The notes below the pieces were generated by a model. That model was not told the origin of the DNA, did no database searches, and saw nothing but the letters and a program-made list of their open reading frames with translations. From Pseudomonadales bacterium (GTDB taxonomy: Bacteria > Pseudomonadota > Gammaproteobacteria > Pseudomonadales > Azotimanducaceae), in NCBI GenBank assembly GCA_012103505.1, contig WLWP01000006.1:1-61607 (forward strand): 61,607 nucleotides of DNA, written 5' to 3'. How positions within the stretch are numbered: position 1 is the stretch's first letter; the number at the start of each line of letters is the position of its first letter. The position numbers and the translations under genes were made by a program. Below are positions 50,508 to 57,773 of the stretch, in pieces.

Positions 50508-50882
50508 ATGAAAAGAGATTTAGCAAACCCATTAGCGCCAACTACAAATACTAAAACTAGAAACGTAGTTCGCCTTGAAAATAAGTCCAATCGTTTAGCG
50601 ACGAGAGGAGAACGTAAGTCTGCAAAGGCTTTAAAGAAAGATCAAAAAGCTGCAGCAATTCAAGCTCGTGCTGCTTCCCTTAAAAAAGCAGGAAAAAAAG
50701 CTGGTGGAGTTGCGGGACTTGTGACCAGAGCAGCCGCAAGAGCGATGGAAAATCGGGGCGATAATAAAAGGTACAGAGCAACCAAAAAAAAGCGTAAAGG
50801 AGAAAAGATCTCTGATAGAGCTGGTAGAATAGATACAAAGCTTGCACGTAAAGCTGCGCGTAAAGCTAAAAAAAATTCTTAA
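50508..50882 (+). CDS. Highly basic small protein, 124 residues
   Basis: An upstream ATG (50436) would overlap the previous gene and the promoter box, so ATG 50508 (MKRDLANPLAPTTNTKTRNV) is chosen. The body is helical and Lys/Arg/Ala-rich (GERKSAKALKKDQKAAAIQA, then RKAARKAKKNS), histone H1-like in composition. A DNA-condensing or internal head protein is a reasonable guess. Confidence 0.65.
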   Translation: MKRDLANPLAPTTNTKTRNVVRLENKSNRLATRGERKSAKALKKDQKAAAIQARAASLKKAGKKAGGVAGLVTRAAARAMENRGDNKRYRATKKKRKGEKISDRAGRIDTKLARKAARKAKKNS

Positions 50883-50921
50883 ACAAACAGGGACCCTTCT
50901 CTCGTTATAAATTAAACTCAT

Positions 50922-51095
50922 ATGAAAGATACAAATAAAGACTTCTGCATGTGTGGGGGTGGAGGAGAGTGCTGCTGTTTAGATACATCTTTTTTAGATC
51001 CCATCAAGCTTAAAGAGCGCGAGGATAAGATTAAATCAGGAGAGACGGTGTGCAATATGGAGAGCCCTGAAGGGTGCGAATCTTGCAGTGGTTAG
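50922..51095 (+). CDS. Cysteine-rich small protein, 57 residues
   Basis: MKDTNKDFCMCGGGGECCCL, then a charged helix, then VCNMESPEGCESCSG. Nine Cys in 57 residues. It may bind a metal or an iron-sulfur cluster, or be disulfide-bonded. It is short and easily missed, but has a good start and a clean stop. No family is recognised. Confidence 0.5.
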   Translation: MKDTNKDFCMCGGGGECCCLDTSFLDPIKLKEREDKIKSGETVCNMESPEGCESCSG

Positions 51096-51113
51096 CGTTA
51101 AGTGAATTATAAG

Positions 51114-51121
51114 TATCTTTG
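51114..51121 (+). promoter_or_regulatory. Promoter box TATCTTTG
   Basis: Perfect box, 21 nt before ATG 51143. Confidence 0.72.
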
Positions 51122-51142
51122 TAGAAATAAAAACTAAATAAC

Positions 51143-51304
51143 ATGATAGATTTTATATTAGAAAATTGGGCTAGTCTACTTATCGCTGTAATGGCGCTAG
51201 CCAAAGTAGTCGTGAATCTCACTCCTTCAAATGCTGACAATAAAGTATTTGGCTGGATAGATGTTTTAATTAATGCTATAATTACAGACCGTAGAAAGAA
51301 ATGA
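51143..51304 (+). CDS. Small membrane protein (53 residues), holin-like
   Basis: MIDFILENWASLLIAVMALA, then KVVVNLTPSNADNKVFGWID and an amphipathic end. It has one hydrophobic segment at residues 3-25. This pattern is common beside lysis or packaging genes in phages of Bacteroidota, as I recall. It might be a holin or membrane-associated factor. It overlaps the next gene by 4 bp (ATGA). Confidence 0.6.
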   Translation: MIDFILENWASLLIAVMALAKVVVNLTPSNADNKVFGWIDVLINAIITDRRKK

Positions 51305-51456
51305 TTTCGAAGGGACTTGGAGATACTATAGATAAGATAACTACTGCTACAGGTATTAAGGCTGTGGTGGAAAAAATCTCTGAGGTAACGAAGAAACCTT
51401 GCGGGTGTGGTAAAAGACGTGAGGCTTTAAACAAGGCGGTTCCTTATAATAAATAA
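51301..51456 (+). CDS. Small CxCGKRRE protein, 51 residues
   Basis: MISKGLGDTIDKITTATGIK, then EKISEVTKKPCGCGKRREAL and NKAVPYNK. The CGCGKRRE-L-N pattern is one I associate with a small phage protein next to lysis genes of Bacteroidota phages. It is soluble and could bind metal through the Cys pair. Function unknown. Confidence 0.62.
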   Translation: MISKGLGDTIDKITTATGIKAVVEKISEVTKKPCGCGKRREALNKAVPYNK

Positions 51457-51458
51457 AG

Positions 51459-52469
51459 ATGGCATATCAAAAACTACAGGTCAGCAGTGCTTTAGACGTT
51501 ATCCCTTCGAATACCGTGGATATCCCTAACCCTACTTCGGCAGTATCAATCCAGCAGCATCAGCTTCTCCATACTGGAACCGCTCAGTGCCTTACTGATG
51601 GTGTTACAATGTTTGATCTTTCTTCAAATTTTTTCTATGCAGGCGGACCTGGAACACCCTTAGGTATACAGGCTGGGGATATAGTAACGAATACCGATAC
51701 GGGAGTCTCGGCCACGGTAACAGAGACGCCTACAATAAGTTACTTTGCGCTTACCCTTTCTCCCTCCTGCCCCTTCCCTGTTCCTCCAGCTTCAGGAGAG
51801 GCGTATAAAATTACTCGCCCAGATAATAAGGTGCGAGTAGATTTTGGGGATGCCGTTCAACACATAACCTCGGAGTTTACTCTTTACGATAACACCGCTG
51901 GGAAGGCTTTTGTAACAACTGTATCTGTAGGCGATAGGGTAATAAATATAGATACGGGGCTTGCCGCCTCTGTAGTGAGTGTAGATAACGATTCTTTACT
52001 TACGCTCGATGCTTCTATTATGCCTGGCACTGCAGGTCCAGCACAAAACTATGATATTTTACAGGTGGCCCCTATAGCCAATATAGCCGCAGGAGACTTT
52101 TCTGTGTCGGGGGTTTTAACTTTAGTGCCTGGAGCCTTAGCTAGTGAGGTAGGGATCCTTCCTGGAGCTATAGTATATAATACTGGCGGATCTATAGCGT
52201 ACACTATTACATCGGTAGTTTCTGATACGGAGCTCGCCATTTCTCCCGCCACTCCAGCGGGCGCGGCAGACGCCTTTCAGATATATAACGAAGCTACAGA
52301 TGCTGCCGTGCTATACTCAGGCGGAGCCGCTCAAAATATTAAATTAACAATGGCTTCAAATACTGTAGATACATTTAAAGGTGTTCCTACAGGAGCTTAT
52401 TTGCCACTTCAGGTAAAGCGTGTGTGGGGAACGAGTTCTGCTCCAACGGATATAATAGCTCTGTGGTAG
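51459..52469 (+). CDS. Virion fibre-like / decoration protein, long form
   Basis: A 336-residue beta protein. Start MAYQKLQVSSALDVIPSNTV and end VKRVWGTSSAPTDIIALW are shared with the next gene and are typical of a family of small head or fibre proteins in phages. Between them are three copies of a beta module with the pattern GDxVxNxxTGxxAxVxxV...L, which makes this form longer. It is probably a virion surface protein. Confidence 0.7.
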   Translation: MAYQKLQVSSALDVIPSNTVDIPNPTSAVSIQQHQLLHTGTAQCLTDGVTMFDLSSNFFYAGGPGTPLGIQAGDIVTNTDTGVSATVTETPTISYFALTLSPSCPFPVPPASGEAYKITRPDNKVRVDFGDAVQHITSEFTLYDNTAGKAFVTTVSVGDRVINIDTGLAASVVSVDNDSLLTLDASIMPGTAGPAQNYDILQVAPIANIAAGDFSVSGVLTLVPGALASEVGILPGAIVYNTGGSIAYTITSVVSDTELAISPATPAGAADAFQIYNEATDAAVLYSGGAAQNIKLTMASNTVDTFKGVPTGAYLPLQVKRVWGTSSAPTDIIALW

Positions 52470-52485
52470 CAAAAAAATAAATAAC

Positions 52486-52974
52486 ATGGCATATCAAAAA
52501 TTACAAGCAAGCTCATCTTTCGCCCCTATCCCTTCCGATACGGTAGACATCCCTAACCCTACTACGTTAGTTACTAACGGCACGACTACTTCTGCTGTTA
52601 CAGATAAGTTAGTAGATACAACTAAGGACTTTGTGGCTTTGGGGGTTTTATCAGGAGCTATTGTATATAACACAGCATCGGGCAGTGAGGACGCTGCGTA
52701 TGTCACTGCGTTTGAGACCACTGCAACTCCTAACGACACGCTTGTATTGAGTAAAGATATAATGGGGTCAACGGAGGCTTATACTATATATAACGAAGCA
52801 ACGAAGGGCGCGGTACTATATGCAGGTCATTCTGCGGCAGCTAATATTACGGTAACGATGGCAGGTGGGAGCAAGAGCGTATTTAAGTTAGTCCCAGCGG
52901 GAGCCTTTCTCCCTATTCAGGTAACGCGCTTATGGGCGGGTTCTACCTATTTAGATATTATAGCTCTTTGGTAG
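52486..52974 (+). CDS. Virion fibre-like / decoration protein, short form
   Basis: A 162-residue paralogue of the previous protein with the same start (MAYQKLQASSSFAPIPSDTV) and end (AFLPIQVTRLWAGSTYLDII, ALW) but a single central module (GAIVYNTASGSEDAAYV). It lies 16 bp downstream. The pair suggests duplication with module gain or loss. Confidence 0.7.
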   Translation: MAYQKLQASSSFAPIPSDTVDIPNPTTLVTNGTTTSAVTDKLVDTTKDFVALGVLSGAIVYNTASGSEDAAYVTAFETTATPNDTLVLSKDIMGSTEAYTIYNEATKGAVLYAGHSAAANITVTMAGGSKSVFKLVPAGAFLPIQVTRLWAGSTYLDIIALW

Positions 52975-53026
52975 TCAAGCAATTCCATTAGAGCTGGACT
53001 AAGATTTTTTTTACATAACCTTTCCT

Positions 53027-53034
53027 TATCTTTG
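53027..53034 (+). promoter_or_regulatory. Promoter box TATCTTTG, 4 nt before ATG
   Basis: TATCTTTG, TACT, then ATG 53039 of a 23-codon frame that leads into the lysis genes. Confidence 0.68.
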
Positions 53035-53038
53035 TACT

Positions 53039-53110
53039 ATGTGGAATTGTAATTGTTCAGACCCAAAGCTATGCTTTGAATATATATATGTAAGATGGAT
53101 ATCGGAATAG
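53039..53110 (+). CDS. 23-residue Cys-containing leader peptide, tentative
   Basis: MWNCNCSDPKLCFEYIYVRW and three more residues. It begins 4 nt after a promoter box and overlaps the next gene's start by 16 bp, so ribosomes finishing it could restart on the membrane-protein gene. It could be a translated leader that controls lysis gene expression or a short functional peptide. Confidence 0.4.
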   Translation: MWNCNCSDPKLCFEYIYVRWISE

Positions 53111-53313
53111 TAGAGTTGATTTTAACGGTGGCTGTTTTGTTAGCCACCATGTTTAGTTTTTGGGTCAACCTTAATAATGAAGTAACAAGAATAAAGGCTC
53201 GGATGTATCATCTTGAGGACTCGGATGCGGAGCTTAAGCTTATACTGGCCGATATATCGACTCGATTGCATCATATAGAAATTCTTTTGGCAGCTAATAA
53301 AATAAAAGAGTAA
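53095..53313 (+). CDS. Membrane-anchored coiled-coil protein (lysis cassette)
   Basis: A 72-residue protein with one N-terminal membrane segment (VELILTVAVLLATMFSFWV, residues 5-24), then a charged helix (RIKARMYHLEDSDAELKLIL). It has the shape of an i-spanin or a small holin regulator. It is directly followed by the M15 peptidase with a 1-bp overlap, which points to a lysis role. Confidence 0.65.
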   Translation: MDIGIVELILTVAVLLATMFSFWVNLNNEVTRIKARMYHLEDSDAELKLILADISTRLHHIEILLAANKIKE

Positions 53314-53780
53314 TGCGTCTAAGCAAAAACTTTACCTTAAGTGAGTTTACTAGGAGTGCAACGGCGTCCCGCAAGGGGATAGATAACACTCCTTCCGCGA
53401 AGCATATAGAGAACCTACAGTACTTAGTCTCTAAAGTTTTACAGCCTATGCGTAACGCTTTAGGTCCGATCCGTATTACCTCGGGGTATCGATCCCCTGC
53501 GTTAAACAGAGCGATAGGGGGGAGTACTAAGTCTCAGCACTGCAAAGGGCAGGCGGCGGATATACAGATATATAAAAAAGGCGTTATGAATAACAGCCGT
53601 ATATATGATTATGTTCTAGCTAACAATATGGAGTTTGATCAGATGATAAATGAGTTTGATTTCTCCTGGATACATATCTCCTTAAAAGAAGAAGGGAACA
53701 GAAGAAATGTTTTAGAGGCATATAAAGATGCGGAGGGGGATACGGCTTATACTTACGTAGCGTCTAACCCAGTGCTATGA
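53313..53780 (+). CDS. Endolysin: peptidase M15 (D-Ala-D-Ala carboxypeptidase type)
   Basis: A 155-residue single-domain M15_3 peptidase. Zinc ligands are in place: STKSQHCKGQAADI with H76 and D83, and SWIHIS with H121. The preceding GPIRITSGYRSPALNRAIGG is the typical substrate-side stretch of the family. It probably cuts peptidoglycan cross-links at the end of infection. No signal peptide is present, so a holin is needed; small membrane genes lie on both sides. Confidence 0.88.
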   Translation: MRLSKNFTLSEFTRSATASRKGIDNTPSAKHIENLQYLVSKVLQPMRNALGPIRITSGYRSPALNRAIGGSTKSQHCKGQAADIQIYKKGVMNNSRIYDYVLANNMEFDQMINEFDFSWIHISLKEEGNRRNVLEAYKDAEGDTAYTYVASNPVL

Positions 53781-54007
53781 ATAAGTTTCTTTCTTTGCTT
53801 GAAAGTTTAAACTTTACGGCTATTTTCAAAGATAAAAAGTTTGGTGACGGAAGACGGTGGTCAGCAAAGCGGACAGTAGGAGGGGTTCTTATTACGTATG
53901 CGTTAGCGTCAATGGATGGTGATATAACATGGGAGGGATTAGTTCTATGTGCCTTAGGCATATTGCCATTATGCTTATCTATGTTTGAGGTGCGTGAGAT
54001 AAAGTAA
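53777..54007 (+). CDS. Holin-like membrane protein, 76 residues
   Basis: A 76-residue protein coupled to the endolysin by a 4-bp overlap. Two hydrophobic segments (about residues 32-46 and 53-69: VGGVLITYALASMDG, WEGLVLCALGILPLCLSMF) separated by a short acidic turn, with a basic N-terminal part. Size, topology and position fit a class II-like holin. Confidence 0.65.
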   Translation: MNKFLSLLESLNFTAIFKDKKFGDGRRWSAKRTVGGVLITYALASMDGDITWEGLVLCALGILPLCLSMFEVREIK

Positions 54008-54013
54008 AAGGTT

Positions 54014-54021
54014 TATATTTG
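54014..54021 (+). promoter_or_regulatory. Promoter box TATATTTG
   Basis: Fits TAnnTTTG, 21 nt before ATG 54043. It would drive the packaging operon. Confidence 0.6.
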
Positions 54022-54042
54022 TAGAAATTAAATTTATCTACT

Positions 54043-54270
54043 ATGTCTAAGCAATTAAACAAAGAAGAGTTAGAGACTCTTCAGAAACTTAACGCAGAGT
54101 TTCACGAACTAAAGAGTAAGATCGGAGAGTTGGAAATACAGAAGCATGCTATGTGCCTAAAGGTGGATGCTATAAAAGACGCCTTTACAGGATTAGAGGG
54201 AGGCTTTATAAAAAAGTACGGTGAAGATTCCGTAATAGATATACAGACGGGAGAAGTAAAGGCTAAGTAA
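54043..54270 (+). CDS. Small coiled-coil protein, 75 residues
   Basis: A helical, charged protein (MSKQLNKEELETLQKLNAEF, HELKSKIGELEIQKHAM) with a short C-terminal strand (GEDSVIDIQTGEVKAK). The pattern is common in phages near the terminase genes. Overlaps the next gene by 1 bp. Function unknown. Confidence 0.62.
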   Translation: MSKQLNKEELETLQKLNAEFHELKSKIGELEIQKHAMCLKVDAIKDAFTGLEGGFIKKYGEDSVIDIQTGEVKAK

Positions 54271-54494
54271 TGCTTATCCGTAAAATTTCTATTGGGGGCG
54301 ATTATAAGTCTAATGCTATGCACTACTTAGTAGGGCAAGAAGTGTTGGGGGGTTCTTATAGTATTCATCTTATCCAACAGGATTTAGAGTCCGAATCTTT
54401 TAAGGTTTGGGTAGAGCGAGAAAACGAGATTCTTTTATGGAAAGAGTTTAGGTCCTCGATGCCTATATCTTTAGAGTACAATATAAACTTCTAA
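54270..54494 (+). CDS. Small protein, 74 residues
   Basis: A beta-rich protein (MLIRKISIGGDYKSNAMHYL, then VGQEVLGGSYSIHLIQ). It is coupled to both neighbours by single-base overlaps. I associate the pattern KISIGxDYKxAMHY with uncharacterised phage proteins before terminase genes. Function unknown. Confidence 0.62.
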   Translation: MLIRKISIGGDYKSNAMHYLVGQEVLGGSYSIHLIQQDLESESFKVWVERENEILLWKEFRSSMPISLEYNINF

Positions 54495-55057
54495 TGAGGT
54501 CACCATATTTCTTTTTAGTTCGGCCAAAAAACTCTAGGAGATACGACAACCTAAAGACTATAGGGGATGTAGATTTTATAACAAGCTCTTCTACTGAGGA
54601 TCATACTGTGTCAAATAGGTTTGGAATAGTGGTTTCGTTACCTCTTTCATATTCTGGAGAAGTTAAAATAGGAGACACCTTACTGGTACATCACAATGTG
54701 TTTAAGTTCTATTATGATATGCGCGGCAGAGAAAAGAGTGGACAAAGCTTTTTTAAGGATGACTTGTTTTTTATAGATGATGATCAGTTCTTCTTATACA
54801 AAAGAGGAGGTAAGTGGCGCTCACATGGGAAGTATTGCTTTATAAAACCCGTGCCCCCCGAGGAGTCTATAATTTTAAAACCTTTAGAAGAGGAACCGTT
54901 AGTTGGTGTGGTAAAATATATAAACCAAGAGTTATTAGACTTAGGGGTAAAGGAAGGTGATAGGGTTTCTTTTCAGCCTGAAAGCGAATATCCGTTTGAG
55001 GTAGATGGAGAAAAGTTATACCGAATGTTTACTAAAAACATAACCCTTATCTTATGA
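54494..55057 (+). CDS. Protein with two GroES-like barrel segments, tentative
   Basis: A 187-residue beta-rich protein. Two parts look alike: NRFGIVVSLPLSYSGEVKIG and DTLLVHHNVFKF near residues 42-75, and VGVVKYINQELLDLGVKEGD and RVSFQPESEYPF with LYRMFTKNITLIL near 138-187. The G-x-V...VKxGDxVxF pattern followed by a late strand resembles the GroES barrel. A Cpn10-like phage assembly factor is possible; so is an unrelated beta protein. It is not the main GroES, which is at 41690. Confidence 0.5.
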   Translation: MRSPYFFLVRPKNSRRYDNLKTIGDVDFITSSSTEDHTVSNRFGIVVSLPLSYSGEVKIGDTLLVHHNVFKFYYDMRGREKSGQSFFKDDLFFIDDDQFFLYKRGGKWRSHGKYCFIKPVPPEESIILKPLEEEPLVGVVKYINQELLDLGVKEGDRVSFQPESEYPFEVDGEKLYRMFTKNITLIL

Positions 55058-55080
55058 TATATAAAATTAAAAATTAAATT

Positions 55081-55278
55081 ATGGGAGTACAAAAAAACAT
55101 TGCGCTGCTCAAACTTAAAAATGATGCGGTAACAGATAACTTAAAGAAGCTCATACTAGAGGAGCAGAAAACAAGAGAGTTGGTTCTAGGTAGCTTAGAG
55201 GTTTTAAAACTTATGCCAGGATATAGCAAGGCAATAGAAAAGCTAGAGGAAAGATCTAAAGAAAAAGATGAACGTTAA
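55081..55278 (+). CDS. Small coiled-coil protein, 65 residues
   Basis: A charged helical protein (MGVQKNIALLKLKNDAVTDN, EEQKTRELVLGSLEVLKLMP) overlapping the next gene by 11 bp. Its place before the terminase genes suggests a packaging partner, but nothing specific is seen. Confidence 0.6.
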   Translation: MGVQKNIALLKLKNDAVTDNLKKLILEEQKTRELVLGSLEVLKLMPGYSKAIEKLEERSKEKDER

Positions 55279-55546
55279 AGACCTTAAGTTAAGTATTATA
55301 GAAGCTGGTGAGAAGGCTGTAAAGCAATTAGTAAAGGTTGCTAAAGAAGAGATTATTAAGCTAGAGGCAGAAGATCCTTTGGCTGCGGATAAGTTAAAGA
55401 ATGCAGCTGCAACTAAGAAGCTAGCTATCTTTGATGCTTTTGAGATATTAAAAAGAATAGAGGAGGAGAGGGAGCTGCTGGAAGGAAACGTACTAGAAAA
55501 GAAAACAAACACCCCTAAGGGATTTGCAGAGTCAAGATCTAAATAG
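55268..55546 (+). CDS. Putative small terminase subunit
   Basis: A 92-residue helical protein (MNVKDLKLSIIEAGEKAVKQ; AADKLKNAAATKKLAIFDAF; EILKRIEEERELLEG). It lies immediately upstream of the large terminase gene and overlaps it by 23 bp. Size, helical composition and position suit a TerS. I recall similar sequences before terminases of Bacteroidota phages. The DNA-binding HTH is not obvious, so this stays tentative. Confidence 0.55.
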   Translation: MNVKDLKLSIIEAGEKAVKQLVKVAKEEIIKLEAEDPLAADKLKNAAATKKLAIFDAFEILKRIEEERELLEGNVLEKKTNTPKGFAESRSK

Positions 55547-57773
55547 CTTATATACTGTAGTTGAAGGCTACGTTCCTAAGAATATAGTGTCCAATAAAAA
55601 CAGGGCACACACTTGGGTATATGGGTATAACGAGAAGTATGACTTAGTTATTATCTCACGCGATGGTACCCTAGGAGAAGTATATAATATCAACGGTCTT
55701 TTCGTAGGGCTACCTAAGGCCCCTGCTAAAGTAAAGACTCGTGACAAAAAACGAGAGAATCAATACTGGGAGGCAACAGACCTCCCTAAAGCTCTGTCTC
55801 GTCTGTCTTCTATTTTTCAATGGCACGATGCGCCTGCGGCGTTTAAGGCTGAGTGGGTAGACTATATAGAGGGGGAGTTTGATAAAAGAGAGCATGGACA
55901 CTGGTTTATGAATAACGGTTCTCCTGTGTACCTAACTGGCACGCACTATATGTACCTTCAGTGGACAAAGATTGACGTGGGTCGACCAGACTTTAGGGAG
56001 GCTAACCGAATCTTTTATATTTTTTGGGAGGCATGCAAGGCTGATAAAAGAAGTTTTGGGATGTGTTATCTTAAGATTCGTCGTTCAGGGTTTTCTTTTA
56101 TGAGTTCTTGTGAGGGGGTTAATCAGGCTACTATTAGTCGTGACGCAAGGATAGGTATACTTTCCAAGACTGGTAGTGATGCAAAGAAAATGTTTACGGA
56201 TAAGGTGGTTCCTATATCTAACAATTACCCCTTCTTTTTTAAGCCTATACAGGATGGTATGGATAAGCCAAAGACAGAGTTGGCTTACAGGGTCCCCGCT
56301 TCTAAGATAACCAAAAAGAATATGTACACTCTTGAGGACTCAGGCTTAGAGGGGTTGGATACAACTATAGACTGGAAGAACACTTCTGATAACAGTTATG
56401 ATGGAGAGAAGTTAAGGTTGCTTCTTCATGATGAGAGCGGTAAGTGGGAGAAGCCTGAAAGTATATTGAACAACTGGCGTGTTACAAAGACGTGTTTACG
56501 CTTAGGAAGTAAAATTATTGGGAAGTGCATGATGGGTTCTACATCCAACGCCTTAGATAAAGGTGGTAGAAATTTTAAGTCTTTGTTTGAAGACTCTAGT
56601 CCTGGTAAGAGAAATGCCAACGGACAGACGAAGAGCGGACTGTATAGTTTATTCGTCCCTATGGAGTGGAACTTTGAGGGGTACATCGACAGGTATGGTA
56701 TGCCTGTTTTTCATACGGAGGCTTTTCCAGTAGAAGGGATTGATGGGGAAAAGATATATACGGGGGCTATAGACTACTGGAAGAATGAGGTAGAGTCTTT
56801 ATCCTCTGACCCAGACGCGCTTAATGAGTTCTATCGTCAGTTTCCTCGTACCGAGTCACACGCTTTTAGGGATGAGAGCAAGCAGTCTTTGTTTAATCTT
56901 ACTAAAATATATCAACAGATAGATTACAACGACTCTTTAATAGAGGCTCATCATGTTACTCAGGGGTCCTTTCATTGGCTAAACGGCCAGAAGGATACCA
57001 AGGTAGTCTGGTCTCCAGATAAGAGAGGGCGCTTCCGTGTCTCTTGGGTCCCCAAGAAAGAATTACAGAACTGTAAAATAAATAAGAACGGGAAGTTTTA
57101 TCCTGGCAATGAACATATAGGGTCTTTTGGTTGTGACTCTTATGACATATCTGGGGTAGTGGTAGGCAAGGGTTCTAACGGGGCGTTGCATGGTCTAACA
57201 AAGTTTAGTATGGATGACGCTCCTTCAAATGCTTTCTTCTTAGAGTATATAGCTCGGCCACAGACGGCGGAGATATTTTTTGAGGAGGTCCTCATGGCCT
57301 GTGTGTTCTATGGTATGCCTATCTTATGTGAGAATAATAAGCCGCGTTTATTGTATCACTTTAAAAACAGAGGGTACCGAGGGTTCTGTATGAACAGGCC
57401 TGATAAGCGGTTTAATAAATTATCTAAAACAGAAAAAGAGTTAGGAGGTATACCTAATAGCTCGGAAGATATTAAGCAGGCCCACGCTTCAGCAATAGAG
57501 TCTTATGTAGAAAAGTACATTGGGTTAGACCTTATGGGAGACTATAGAGATAAAGACGATATGGGGACTATGCCATTTATAAGGACGTTAGAAGACTGGG
57601 CGAAGTTTGAGATAAACAATAGGACTAAATATGATGCCTCAATAAGTTCGGGGTTAGCGATTATGGCAAACCAAAAGCACGTATATTTACCCGTTCAAAC
57701 GCAAACAAAAATAAGTGTTAACTTTGCAAGGTATAATAACAAGTCTCGTTATAGCGAATTGATTACTAAATGA
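55524..57773 (+). CDS. terL: Terminase large subunit
   Basis: A 749-residue TerL. ATPase motifs: Walker A-like IRRSGFSFMSSC (about residue 185) and Walker B LLLHDESGKW (about 297-306). The conserved FPRTESHAFRDES follows near 450, then the nuclease domain with GCDSYDISG (about 535) and acidic residues near LCENNKPRLL. There is an N-terminal extension of about 140 residues with GTHYMYLQW, as in large terminases of crAss-like and related podoviruses. The only start near the N-terminus is TTG 55524 (or GTG 55587), so the exact start is uncertain. It packages DNA into proheads. Confidence 0.9.
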   Translation: MQSQDLNSLYTVVEGYVPKNIVSNKNRAHTWVYGYNEKYDLVIISRDGTLGEVYNINGLFVGLPKAPAKVKTRDKKRENQYWEATDLPKALSRLSSIFQWHDAPAAFKAEWVDYIEGEFDKREHGHWFMNNGSPVYLTGTHYMYLQWTKIDVGRPDFREANRIFYIFWEACKADKRSFGMCYLKIRRSGFSFMSSCEGVNQATISRDARIGILSKTGSDAKKMFTDKVVPISNNYPFFFKPIQDGMDKPKTELAYRVPASKITKKNMYTLEDSGLEGLDTTIDWKNTSDNSYDGEKLRLLLHDESGKWEKPESILNNWRVTKTCLRLGSKIIGKCMMGSTSNALDKGGRNFKSLFEDSSPGKRNANGQTKSGLYSLFVPMEWNFEGYIDRYGMPVFHTEAFPVEGIDGEKIYTGAIDYWKNEVESLSSDPDALNEFYRQFPRTESHAFRDESKQSLFNLTKIYQQIDYNDSLIEAHHVTQGSFHWLNGQKDTKVVWSPDKRGRFRVSWVPKKELQNCKINKNGKFYPGNEHIGSFGCDSYDISGVVVGKGSNGALHGLTKFSMDDAPSNAFFLEYIARPQTAEIFFEEVLMACVFYGMPILCENNKPRLLYHFKNRGYRGFCMNRPDKRFNKLSKTEKELGGIPNSSEDIKQAHASAIESYVEKYIGLDLMGDYRDKDDMGTMPFIRTLEDWAKFEINNRTKYDASISSGLAIMANQKHVYLPVQTQTKISVNFARYNNKSRYSELITK

